Below are positions 54,690 through 64,000 of a stretch of DNA of 64,000 nt, piece by piece (the stretch's first letter is position 1; the number at the start of each line of letters is the position of its first letter). Where the stretch lies: NCBI RefSeq assembly GCF_030272615.1, contig NC_081414.1, positions 340,980,502-341,044,501 of the forward strand. The letters run 5' to 3'. This stretch comes from Cryptomeria japonica. Taxonomy: Eukaryota; Streptophyta; Pinopsida; Cupressales; Cupressaceae. Made by a program: the position numbers and the translations under genes. Under the pieces are notes generated by a model, which was given only the letters and a program-made list of their open reading frames with translations, was not told the DNA's origin and searched no databases.

Positions 54690-55593
54690 AATTTCTATCA
54701 GGACATCTAGATGCAAAATGACCTATCTTATTACATGCAAAACATTTAAAAGGTTATTTTCCTTCATACTTACTTCCTGTCGGGCCTTTAGGTACTCTTC
54801 TAGCAAATAAGGCTTCAAGTTTCTCAAACTCTTCATCTTCTTTCTTCATATCTTCTAGTTCCTTCACATATAAGGCTTTCCAATCACTCTTGTTGATAGA
54901 TGATGTAGATGCATGAAAAGAAGGTTCAAATATTATAGCTCCAGAAGGTCCAAATTCCTCAAGCCCAAAAGCAAATAACTTTCCAACCAAAGTATCCCTG
55001 TTAACAGAGGTGTTTTCCATAGTTCTTGGTTCATTAATTGTAGTAGCCTTCATCTTATAATCCAGTGGAAAAGCTCTCAATACTTTGGAAACTATTTGAT
55101 CTTTACTCAAAGATCCACCACAACATTGAATTCCCATGACAATTTCATTGACTCTTTCCATAAAAGAAGTAATCCTTTCATCTTCTTCCATCTTCAGGTT
55201 CTCATATCCCACCCGGTAACCATCAAGTTTAGCAATTTTAACAGTAGGGTCACCTTCATTCAAAGTCTCCAATTTATCCCATATAGCCTTTGCAATTGAT
55301 TTGTCAGTTAGTCCCATTATTTGTTGATCAGAAAGTGCACACAAAAGGGATTCTCTAGCTCTACAATCATTCTCAAGATCCTTATCCAAGTTTTTCGAAG
55401 GATGATTGCCAAATGCCGGATTAAAAGGAGTTGCTCCTTTCTCAGTGATCTCCCAAATTTCCTTTCAAAGACATCTTAGATGAGTCTCCATCTAAATCTT
55501 CAATACCTTGTAATTTGTTCCATCAAGCCAAGGAATTTCTCTCTAGAAAATAGTCGAAGATGTACTTGATGAACTTGAACTATTAGATGCCAT
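54690..55593 (-). pseudogene. COP-B gag
   Basis: Begins ATG 55593 (MASNSSSSSSS), 43 bp after the PBS. Stops near the start precede a long open part, 55389-54754, with LCALSDQQIMGLTDKSIAKAI and DERITSFMERVNEIVMGIQ, typical of the copia gag (UBN2) fold. A CCHC knuckle CFACNKIGHFASRC is at 54736-54694 in the continuing frame after the stop. Confidence 0.88.
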
Positions 55594-55635
55594 AAGATCT
55601 TCCTCAAGCAGTTAAGATTCTACAGAGAGGGCCAA

Positions 55636-55649
55636 GATCTGATACCAAT
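55636..55649 (-). other. COP-B primer-binding site
   Basis: Minus strand ATTGGTATCAGATC; initiator tRNA-Met PBS with one mismatch from TGGTATCAGAGC. Confidence 0.9.
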
Positions 55650-56873
55650 TGTTAGATAGCTCAGACAACTAGAGGATAACTAAGAGGGGGGGTGAATAAA
55701 TTGTCAACAAATTATATAACTTTAAGCATTAATAACCTTATTACTAGAACACATAATATCAAAATAGAAGATATAGAAATTAAGCATAAACATAAATCAT
55801 AGAACATTTACCATCCATCCATAACACATGAAACCAATATTTGTACATGGAAAACCCGATAAAGAGAAAAATCATGGTGGGAAGCCTATCCACAATCAAA
55901 TAATACTTCTCTAGTAAGTATGTGATTACAAGATGAGGGGCCTGAACATACAGGAAGGCCAATATCCTAGAGCACACTGCTCATCACAAAAGGAGCCTCA
56001 CTGACTACAAAATAAATACAGACTACAATCCAAAAATAAGAATGAACTACAAAGATAACATATCCTATGCCTGAGTATAGTTTTGGTTAAGCTCAGTACC
56101 GGAGGTCTTAAACCTCTCATGCAAACCCAATTCGATCACCTATGATAGAACAAAACCTCTGCATATGATTACAATATTATTCACACATAGATAATTGTAT
56201 AATCATCCCATAATCCTTTTCATGATCTACAAAGAGATCTTACATCATATATATACCAACCTAAGACCTAAACAACTAGGTTAGCCACCTAAAAGATAAT
56301 ACAATAAATTCATGACATAAACCTGCAATCCAATGATCATCCAAATCGGCCTAGGATCAAAACAATATAATCCAACCAATAAATCCATCTAGTAACGCAT
56401 CGGGATTATCCACCAACACATTACATAAACCGGTCCATAACCTGGTAGAATAAGACCAAACCCAAAATGGGTCACCATAAACCACTGATCAACAGGAACG
56501 TGAACAAGATAACCAACAACATCATGAAATCCATCTAGAATTTGCACCAACACCACTTATCAGGTGCATCAAAATATCTTCCACAAATCTCTGTCGGTAA
56601 AACCCTTACCAGTGACCAAAAGGCTTACTAAAACAAATGATAGCATCTGAGTCATCAAATCCCAAACCAACTGATCATGATATTTATCAAGAACACATGA
56701 ATGACCAATCCAAACCAAATCTAGAAACCAAAGCATACTAGAGTATATTAGATCATAATCCAACCACTCTACTGGAACCAACCGAAAACTAGTAAACAAC
56801 CAAATCAGTTAGTGTTGACATCAATGACAAAACATCAATGCAACACAAAATCAATTCTTCCAAATTGCCAATA
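55650..56873 (-). repeat. COP-B 5' LTR (right copy)
   Basis: 1224 bp, TGTTAGATAGC to GCCAATA. Aligns with the split left LTR. Followed by GAAAC. Confidence 0.88.
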
Positions 56874-57571
56874 GAAACACCTCCAAGAATTATATCTCAG
56901 ACATCCATAATATGCTACAAGAATCATGTCGGCCAAGAACATGAAGAATACCACCAGACTAAAGAAAATAATCAATAATACATTCACTAATCAGTGTGGA
57001 CCACCAACACAAATAGAACATGATCTAGAAACATCCACAAGCATCATAAATTATCACAGCAATGCCCACACCAACTCAAATTACTAGAATCATCCTTATC
57101 ATCATACTGAACTTCAAGAATATTAATTGAGCTAACTATCAACCTGGAAAAATCACTTGTGAAGCTCCAAATTATGAACCACTTGAATTGAGGACACAAA
57201 TATATGTCACAAACATAATTCCAAATCGAAAACCAAGATATTACAATGTGGGGCAATGAATATCAAAATACTGAACAATGGTAATACTAAACAAAATAAA
57301 AATTGGCCACAACATAGATACTCATAACTCACTAAAATCTTCATGCGAACCTCTCAAAATCATACTACATCAACTATAAATATCACTCTACAAACCCTTT
57401 AATCTGCAAACACTGATCATCAATATACAACATAAACCAACTAATTGAACTTCACTACAACATTTCACTAGACAGAGAAAATATGTTGACATTAATGACA
57501 ACACATTTCTCAAATATACAAAGATGTCTCATAAAAACATATTTGTAGCATACCAACAAAAATATCCAACA
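56874..57571 (-). repeat. COP-C 3' LTR remnant
   Basis: Recognised by its right end ATATCCAACA followed by PPT AAAGGAGGAGAT (minus strand, 57572-57583). The left part begins at the COP-B TSD, with no TG terminus. Only part of the LTR is visible, or it was already truncated. Confidence 0.65.
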
Positions 57572-57583
57572 ATCTCCTCCTTT

Positions 57584-57935
57584 GGCATTGATTGCAACAT
57601 ATGACATGAAAAAAAATCAATGTCAAATAAAAGGAAAATCTCTCCCCCAAAATCTCATAACTCTTAAGATACTCTCTCTACCCCTAAATTTTGCATAGGT
57701 TTTCACATGACTCTCTTCCCCCCTTTAACATTAATGACAAAGGCACATATCTGCAAACATAGAATCTCACAAATCTGAACATCTGACTACTCCCCCTAAG
57801 TAGCAGCCACCTCATCAATCTGGATCAAAAAATATGATTGTGAAATGCATTGAATTAATGCATACCAATGCACCTTAGTTCTTATCAGGAGGGGAAATAA
57901 CTACTAACTTCTCTCTGATATACTCAAAAGTATCC
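57584..57935 (-). other. COP-C 3' untranslated segment
   Basis: About 350 bp between the RNase H end and PPT; no gene seen. Confidence 0.6.
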
Positions 57936-58489
57936 TTAGGCAAAGGCTTCATCAAAATATCTACAATCTATTCCTTTGTGGATACATATACCAACCCGAT
58001 TTCTTTCTCGTTTACCTTCTCTCTCAAAAAATGAAACTTGATAGATATATGTTGTCTTTGAATGCAGCACTAGATTATTATAAATGTTAATAGTACTTAA
58101 ATTATCACAATAAATAGAAATAGGTTCATCATACACAATTCCAATATCCATCAACATCTACTTCATCCAAACCACATGAGTAAAATTATTAGAAGCAACA
58201 ATATATTTTGCCTCTGTAGTTGATAAAGAAATGGAATTCTACTTCTTACTCAATCATGAAACCAACCTCTTACTCAAGAAAATGCACCACCACTATTACT
58301 CTTCTGGTCATCAACATCTCCTGCCCAATCAGCATCAATAAAGACACTCAAAGTAAAATCATTATCTTTAGGGTACCCTAAACCAAAATCAACAATTCCT
58401 TTTAGATATCTAAAGATTCTTTTAATAACAACAACATGAGATTCCTTAGGATCATCTTGAAATCTAGCAACAAGAAAAATAGCATTCAT
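57936..58489 (-). pseudogene. COP-C RNase H
   Basis: FIDADWAGDVDDQKSNSGGAF (first Asp) near 58330, a decayed middle, then IYCDNLSTINIYNNLVLHSKT (Asp) near 58110. A frame change separates the two. It follows the RT end KESHVVVIKRIFRYLKG. Confidence 0.85.
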
Positions 58490-59260
58490 GATATCCTATT
58501 TAGTCTGAGTCAAATATTACAATCCACCAATCATAGATCTATTTTTGGTCTGATTTTCTTTTGGAGAATCATCATCCTTAGTCAACTTACATCTGGTCAC
58601 CATAGGGGTTCCAACAGGTTTTGAATCTTCTAAATCAAACTTCTTCAATAATTCCTTCACATACTTTAATTGAGATATAAAGATACCTTTATCTAACTGG
58701 ATAATTTACAATCTCAAAAATAATTTCATCTTACCAATCATAGACATCTCAAACTCATTCTACATCTCATCAGCAAACTTCTTACACAAACTATCATTCC
58801 CTCCAAAAATAATGTCATCAACAAAAACTTCAACAATCAAAATGTTATCATTATAAATCTTGAAATAAAGATTACTATTAGCAATACCTTTATTGAATCC
58901 TAGCTTCAACAGATACTTATCCAATCTGGCATACCAAGCTTGGGTGCTTGCTTCAATCCATCCAATGCTTTCTTCAATTGGAAAACTATATCTTTTTCAT
59001 TAGTCAATTGAAATCCATCTGATTACACTATGTACACCTCTTCTTCCAATTCACCATTAAGAAATGTTGACTTGACGTCCATCTGATAGACTTTGAAATC
59101 CCTGTAAGCAGCATAAGGAAGAAATAATCTAACGACTTCAATTATTTCCACTGGAGAAAAAGTCTCCTCAAAATCAATTCCTTTCATTTATGAATATCCT
59201 TTACAAACAAGTCTTGCTTTATTCCTAACAACTTCACCTTCCTCATTTTTATTTATTCTG
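58490..59260 (-). pseudogene. COP-C reverse transcriptase
   Basis: Many stops, but the core is readable: YARLDKYLLKLGFNKG, then VEVFVDDIIFGGNDSLCKKFA near 58815 with both catalytic Asp residues kept, KYVKELLKKFDLED and KPVGTPMVTRCKLTK. Confidence 0.85.
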
Positions 59261-59539
59261 AAAGACCCATTTAGTTCCAATTGCATTTTTGTCTTTCAGT
59301 TTAAGAACAAGGATCCATGTATTGTTCTTTTCAATTTGATTCAATTCTTCTTCCATCACTTTCACCCAATGTTCATCTTTACACGCTTCACTCACATCCT
59401 TGGGCTCAATCTTAGAAATCAAACAATACTCAACTTGATCTTCTGCAATTCTTCTCCTACTCTGAACACCTTTGTTTTTATCTCCTATAATCTAATTTTA
59501 TGAATGATTTAATCTTACATACCTAGGAGTCTTAGGATT

Positions 59540-60330
59540 TTTCAGAGTCTTGACCTTTTTCTTTAGCACTTGCACTAGTTCCTTCACCTTGATTCTCTAG
59601 ATTTACCAGAACAATTTGAACATGGTTCTGATTCTAATTTTTCTTTCCTTTATCAGAACTATCATTTTGATTATCTAAATCATATCTGAAGTATTTGGGA
59701 TGATACTCATTGCCTTCATCAACTTTCACACTAGCACTCTCAATTATTTTCCTCAATCTTATTATAGTACTAGATGCCTTGCTTTTAGTAGAATAACCAA
59801 GAAATATTCCTTCATCACATCTAGCATCAAAATTCCCTAAATATCCATCCCTTTTGTATAGCATTTACTTCCAAAAAATTTAAATTATCTAATAGTAGGA
59901 GTATGACCAAACCATAATTGATAAGGAGTCTTATCAGTATCACCTTTGATATGCACCTAGTTAAGAGTGTAAATTGCAGTACTCGCAACTTCTCTCCAAT
60001 AGACATTTGGAAGATTTCCTTCAATCATCATTGTCCTAGTAGCTTCCGGAATGGTTTTGTTCTTCCTTTCCACAACTATATTTTGCTGAGGGGTTCTTGG
60101 AGAAAATAATTGTCTCTTTATCCCATGCTCTTCAAAGAATATATTGAACTCACTAGAGATAAATTCACCACCTCTATCAGATCTCAAACACTTCAGCTTC
60201 AATCCTATCTCTGTCTCAACCATAGATTTGAAAATCTTGAATTTCTCCAACACTTCAGATTTTTCCCTTAAGAAAGTAACCCACATTATCCTTGAATAAT
60301 CATCAATCAACAACATGAAATACATATATT
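59540..60330 (-). pseudogene. COP-C integrase (C-terminal two thirds)
   Basis: Open from the COP-D junction: LIDDYSRIMWVTFLREKSEV, CLRSDRGGEFISSEF (second Asp), TPQQNIVVERKNKTI (Glu kept; the usual NG is NI). At 59864-59634 comes the tail LGYSTKSKASSTI. The first catalytic Asp and the zinc finger lie on the other side of COP-D, outside the window. Confidence 0.88.
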
Positions 60331-61301
60331 TGTTGGCAATTGACACTCAATTGGTTGGTTTCAATATGTTATCATTGATGGAAACATGGCAACTTATTTC
60401 GACTTCATATTTTAGTTCAGTTGTGTACCGGCAGGCACATCACAGACAGTTCACTGACACTGACACTGACACCGACACCGACACCGACACCGATACCGAT
60501 AGGTTGGATAGATTTCTTTGGTTACTGGCAGTATAGGCTAACATGGTTTAGAATCAGATTATCGGTATTGGAGACCGACATCTTTTGCATCTGGCATCAG
60601 TAATTGTTTTTGATATTTATGTTTTATGTTATCTAGCCAACTTGTATATTCATATTGTAAATATCTTTGTAAGCCGACATAAGGCATGATGAATTGTAAA
60701 GGGTATATAGGTTAGTTGGTTAGATCATTTTGTGTAATGGATTGATAGGAGAATATGATAATGTTATGTAAAGTGAAACATATGATAGAGATCATATATG
60801 TGAGGATATTTATGTAAAGGGGTATTCCAGTAAAGAGTTTAGGGTTTCAGATTGGAATAGACAGAGCTTAACTGAAATTGTATTTAGGCATAAAAGATGC
60901 TATCTTTGTAGTTCAATCATTTCTCCAGATTGTAGTCTAGATTTGTATGTAGCCAGTAAGGCTCCTTGTGTGATTGAGCAGTGCGTTTTAGGCTATAAGC
61001 CTTCCTACAAGTGCAAGCCCCTATATTTTGTAATATCTCTTCATATGGCTAATGAATTGATATTGTGGGTCACAAATCCCATCGTGGTTTTTCCTCTTTG
61101 AGGTTTTCCATGTATAATTTTGTGTGTTATGATATTCATTTGTGTGATTGGCATATTGGTTTCTTTACTTCTTTCAATTCTACATGTACCGATATACCGG
61201 TTGGTGTATGCATATTTTAATAAGGTTAAAATTATTCATTCTAGTGGAATACTGATTCACCCTCCCCCCCCTCCCCGTCTCAGTGTTCTTGGATTCCAAC
61301 A
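60331..61301 (+). repeat. COP-D 5' LTR
   Basis: TGTTGGCAATTG to GATTCCAACA, 971 bp, directly followed by ATTAGTATCAGAGCC. The end holds CTGATTCACCC and two C runs (61256-61278), the same motif as in COP-A and COP-B. Confidence 0.88.
60453..60501. repeat. Hexanucleotide repeat (GACACY)n in the COP-D LTR
   Basis: About eight units shifting from GACACT to GACACC to GATACC across the tract. Confidence 0.9.
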
Positions 61302-61303
61302 AT

Positions 61304-61316
61304 TAGTATCAGAGCC
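61304..61316 (+). other. COP-D primer-binding site
   Basis: TAGTATCAGAGCC, one mismatch from TGGTATCAGAGCC (initiator tRNA-Met). Confidence 0.88.
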
Positions 61317-61369
61317 TTGTACCTCGAAGGAAGTTTAAGAACTTGAGGAAGATCTTGAATCTGGAATCC

Positions 61370-61930
61370 ATGGCTATGAGTTTGGAAAAGAAACTTGAGA
61401 TGACACTTGAAGATTATGATTCTGAAAGGATGAAGAACTTGAAGCTACAAGATGAATTGAATTCTACTTAGGAATTCATTCTTTTCCTGCAGGAGAGGTT
61501 GTCATCTATTCAGGCCAAGAGGAAAGAACTTTTGCAGAATAAGGATAATGATGAGAAAGATACACTTAATGAAAGATATATGAAGCTAAGTCAAGAGAAC
61601 ATGGTCATGAGAAATGAAATGCAAGCTATAACTATGAGAATGTCTAAGGAGACTAAAGATCAGAAGAAAATCTTATCGTATCTCTGAAGAACAAATTTGA
61701 AGAATGTGGTAAGTTGGTTCATGAGAATGATATGTTGAGAACTAATTTAGTACAATCCCAAAGTAATTGACAAGAGCTTGAGAGACAAATGATAATTTTA
61801 AGAGATGAACTAACTATTGCAAGTGATTATAAAGAAAAATTCAAGATTAGTTCAGCATAGCTAGATGAGTTATTAAAGAGACAAAGGAAAAATGGAGATT
61901 CCAGTGGACTTGGATTTGAACAAGGATAGA
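61370..61930 (+). pseudogene. COP-D coiled-coil gag-like ORF
   Basis: ATG 61370 (MAMSLEKKLEMTLEDYDSER), a stop near 61469, then an open part 61499-61687 (KDTLNERYMKLSQENMVMRN) and further helical sequence with stops to about 61930. Aligns along its length with COP-A 40029-39604. Confidence 0.65.
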
Positions 61931-62007
61931 GTTCCGATACTACAAATGAAGATCAAAACCATAAGGCACTAGTAAGACATTTTAACGCTTATAAATTTAA
62001 TGGTAGA

Positions 62008-62475
62008 TGCTTTGTTTGTAATAAATTTGGTCACATGGCTAGCTAATGTAGAAATAGAGAAAATTAGAACCCTGATTATGCTCTCGGTCAATGTTCTAAA
62101 TGTAATAAGTATGGACATAAATTAGAAGATTGTAGAATGAATGTTAAATGTTATGCATGTGGAAAATTTGGACATATGGCTAATCAGTGTAGGTCTAGCA
62201 ATTATATCGGTTTTAGCAAAGCAATTAAAAAGAACAATGTTACATGTTATGCATGTAATGAGGTTGGACATATTGCTAAATTCTATAGAAATGGAAACCC
62301 ATCGGTTGGTAATGGAGGATCAAATGAGAAAGGGAAAGAAAATTTTAATGAAATTTGGCAAGATCATACCCAGAGATGGGTTAGGAATTCAGAAGAACAA
62401 TCAGTAGATGTATCGGTTACTCAATTGACAGAGGAGGTTGCTCCTGCACTAGCAGGAAGCTCATTCAGAAACTAA
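62008..62475 (+). pseudogene. COP-D nucleocapsid-like region with four CCHC knuckles
   Basis: Knuckle 1 at 62008-62049, CFVCNKFGHMAS-stop-C; knuckle 2, CSKCNKYGHKLEDC, near 62095; knuckle 3, CYACGKFGHMANQC, from 62149; knuckle 4, CYACNEVGHIAKFY, from 62248, with its last Cys changed to Tyr. A segment with WVRNSEEQSVDV ends at 62475, matching COP-A KQWIRKLELDV. Confidence 0.8.
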
Positions 62476-62839
62476 GGAAGATGCCTTAGGGGTAGGCAAA
62501 ATTCATGAAGATGATGCATATGCCCTAGGAAGAGGTTTTGGAAGATGTTCCAGACATTGGAGATGCTTATTTGGCATGGAGATGTTTCATCAAGATCCGA
62601 TATCTTCCACCAGAAGTCATTAATATCAATGACAAATTAGGGTTTCTTGGAGGATAAAAGGTTGAATTCACTTCATTTCTGATCACTTTGCATTCAGAGC
62701 AATTCAAATTGATTCAGAAGAAGTCTAAGGTGAATCAATGCGATCGATATTATCTTGAGCGATTTCACCAACAATTGGAAGAGGTCTTTAGGGTCTTTCA
62801 CTGGCAATGATTCACGGGCATTTATCTTCAATCAGGGAA
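62476..62839. other. COP-D spacer between knuckles and large ORF
   Basis: About 360 bp with many stops in all + frames. The corresponding COP-A piece (30640-30945) is also without a clear frame. Confidence 0.5.
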
Positions 62840-64000
62840 GTAGGATCATCATTTGTACCTATGTTTGTTTCAAATTTGACTATTGTTGAGGTCAAGGACC
62901 ATCCTAAGCCAATTTTCAAGTGATATCCGCATGTTTCTACCCTGGACAATTCGGTTGGCACTTTTTCCTATGTTCCAGAAGGAGTTGTGTATGTTGAAGA
63001 TGTAAGAGCCTACATTCACTATCATATTTAGGATTTGGGAATGACTGATATCAAGAGCATGTATGTAAATGAGTTAATGGGAGATTCTGGAAAGATTAAA
63101 CCTGAATACCAACATATTGTTGATCTAGGGTTTACCAACATTCTAGATATTCTGGAATTTGAAGATCAAATTGTTGGGTATGTTTTGAGCAGAGTGCATG
63201 GAGAGTTTATCTAGTTGGATAGACCATATAAGATTATGAAGGAGGCCATAGGGAAATCATCAGTTTATTGCAGGTTAGACAATGTCTGGAGAAGAAAGTT
63301 TCAAATGATCAGGTTAACAAGATTACCACCGCAACATCAGACAAACAATCAATGAGAATTAGTACTATCACCGACATAGATATCAAATTTAGTAGCATGG
63401 TCATTGGTTACAAGGTAACTCAATCAAACTGACTGAATTCTGTTTCTAGATCCTGCATTTAGGCAACTCATAAAATGATGAGGGAGAATGAGAAGTTAGA
63501 TCTATGTGGTTGGATGTTAGATGAATTACTGATTAACCTAGGAAAGATTCAAGGAGAAAAGAAAGGAAACTTCCAGTAGGGTAACCTAATTATCTGTCAA
63601 ATGTTATTTTTCATCAATGAGACTCTCAGTTTTGGGAAGAGAAAATGAGCATTTGATATCCCAGTAGAGAGGCAATTAAAACAATCTATTTCTACATTGG
63701 GTAGTCAAAGAGATGACAAAGTATTGTGTTACTTTAAATCATTTCAAAAGGATATGAATTCTAGGATGAGGGTTCCTAAGCACATTGTCGAGAAATACTC
63801 AACTGACATATGCTTTGAACATGGCTAGGAAAGATGAAACTTTTATGGAAGCTATAAAATCTTGGAAGATTTGGATTGAGGAAATGGGTTATGAAGTTTA
63901 TGAACATATCTTTTATGCTTATGCACAAATGCCAATCGAAGCATCTATGGATGAAACTGTCAAAACCTTTGGCACTACTAAACAAAAGAAGCAAGAGGTT
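62840..64000 (+). pseudogene. COP-D large unrecognised protein, N-terminal part (runs off window)
   Basis: Frames with stops match the COP-A protein block by block: IVEVKDHPKPIFK and VGTFSYVPEGVVYVE (about 62885-63010); MGDSGKIKPEYQ and LGFTNILDILEF; YVLSRVHGEF then LDRPYKIMKEAIG (about 63180-63260); much later WIEEMGYEVYEHIFYAYAQ (about 63870-63930). The last aligns with COP-A 29600-29560. Heavily mutated. Function unknown. Confidence 0.65.

Larger units (their letters stand above)
42500..56873 (-). mobile_element. COP-B, Ty1/copia element lacking its RT core (hosts TRG-b)
   Basis: LTRs start TGTTAGA at 42500 and 55650. The left LTR ends ACA at 51780; the right ends ATA at 56873, read as a decayed ACA. 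GAAAC flanks both sides. PBS, gag with one zinc knuckle, protease, integrase and the RT C-terminus plus RNase H read on the minus strand. The central RT is missing. TRG-b splits the left LTR. LTR divergence is clearly higher than for TRG-b or GYP-1, so this is an older insertion. Confidence 0.9.
56874..60330 (-). mobile_element. COP-C, truncated Ty1/copia element
   Basis: LTR end, PPT, RNase H, RT and integrase on the minus strand, heavily mutated. Its upstream half (rest of integrase, gag, 5' LTR) is cut away by COP-D at 60331 and would continue right of the window if present. Confidence 0.85.
60331..64000 (+). mobile_element. COP-D, pol-less copia-type element (same family as COP-A), 5' part
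   Basis: Inserted in COP-C integrase. It has a 971-bp 5' LTR, tRNA-Met PBS, coiled-coil ORF, CCHC knuckles and the same unrecognised protein as COP-A, in that order. It runs past the window end, so its 3' LTR and TSD cannot be checked. Confidence 0.88.

Overview
This window looks like intergenic DNA from a large, AT-rich, repeat-dense plant genome. A gymnosperm is plausible from the size and nesting of the elements, but nothing here identifies the species. I found no convincing host protein gene, tRNA or rRNA. Nearly every base belongs to LTR retrotransposons or their fragments, mostly nested in one another. I label them GYP-1, GYP-2, TRG-a, TRG-b and COP-A to COP-E. Five insertions (GYP-1, COP-A, COP-B, TRG-a, TRG-b) are delimited to the base by matching 5-bp target-site duplications (TSDs).

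Left third (1-25,850). GYP-2 is an outer, non-autonomous Ty3/gypsy-type element on the + strand: Gln-rich ORF at 361-1181 and 17,159-17,372, Pro-rich ORF at 17,375-19,120, antisense plant mobile domain (PMD) ORF, polypurine tract (PPT), then a 3' LTR from 24,353. It is interrupted in-frame by GYP-1 (1182-17,153, minus strand, TSD CATAC), a 16-kb Tat-lineage gypsy element. GYP-1 has gag, protease, a G-patch region, RT, two RNase H domains and integrase, all broken by point stops. It also carries a long post-integrase region with its own antisense PMD ORF. Both elements place the PMD ORF antisense just upstream of the PPT.

Middle (25,850-42,500). COP-E, a decayed Ty1/copia pol fragment, was split by COP-A (26,655-40,913, minus, TSD CCTTC). 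COP-A has copia-type LTRs and an initiator-Met PBS, but carries a coiled-coil protein, four CCHC knuckles and a large unrecognised protein instead of pol. COP-A was itself split by TRG-a (31,416-39,387, plus, TSD CATTG), a gag-protease-only element of TR-GAG type.

Right third (42,500-64,000). COP-B (42,500-56,873, minus, TSD GAAAC) is a copia element that has lost its RT core. Its 3' LTR holds TRG-b (43,101-51,158, minus, TSD CTTAC), a sister of TRG-a. COP-C (56,874-60,330, minus) is a copia pol remnant cut by COP-D (from 60,331, plus). COP-D belongs to the same pol-less family as COP-A and runs off the window.

The most unusual signals are these: a tandem array of small hairpins in GYP-1 whose stems covary while the loop stays constant; two degenerate repeat arrays in GYP-1 (5' leader and 3' region) that are reverse complements of each other; the conserved unknown protein in the COP-A/COP-D family; and the paired antisense PMD ORFs.
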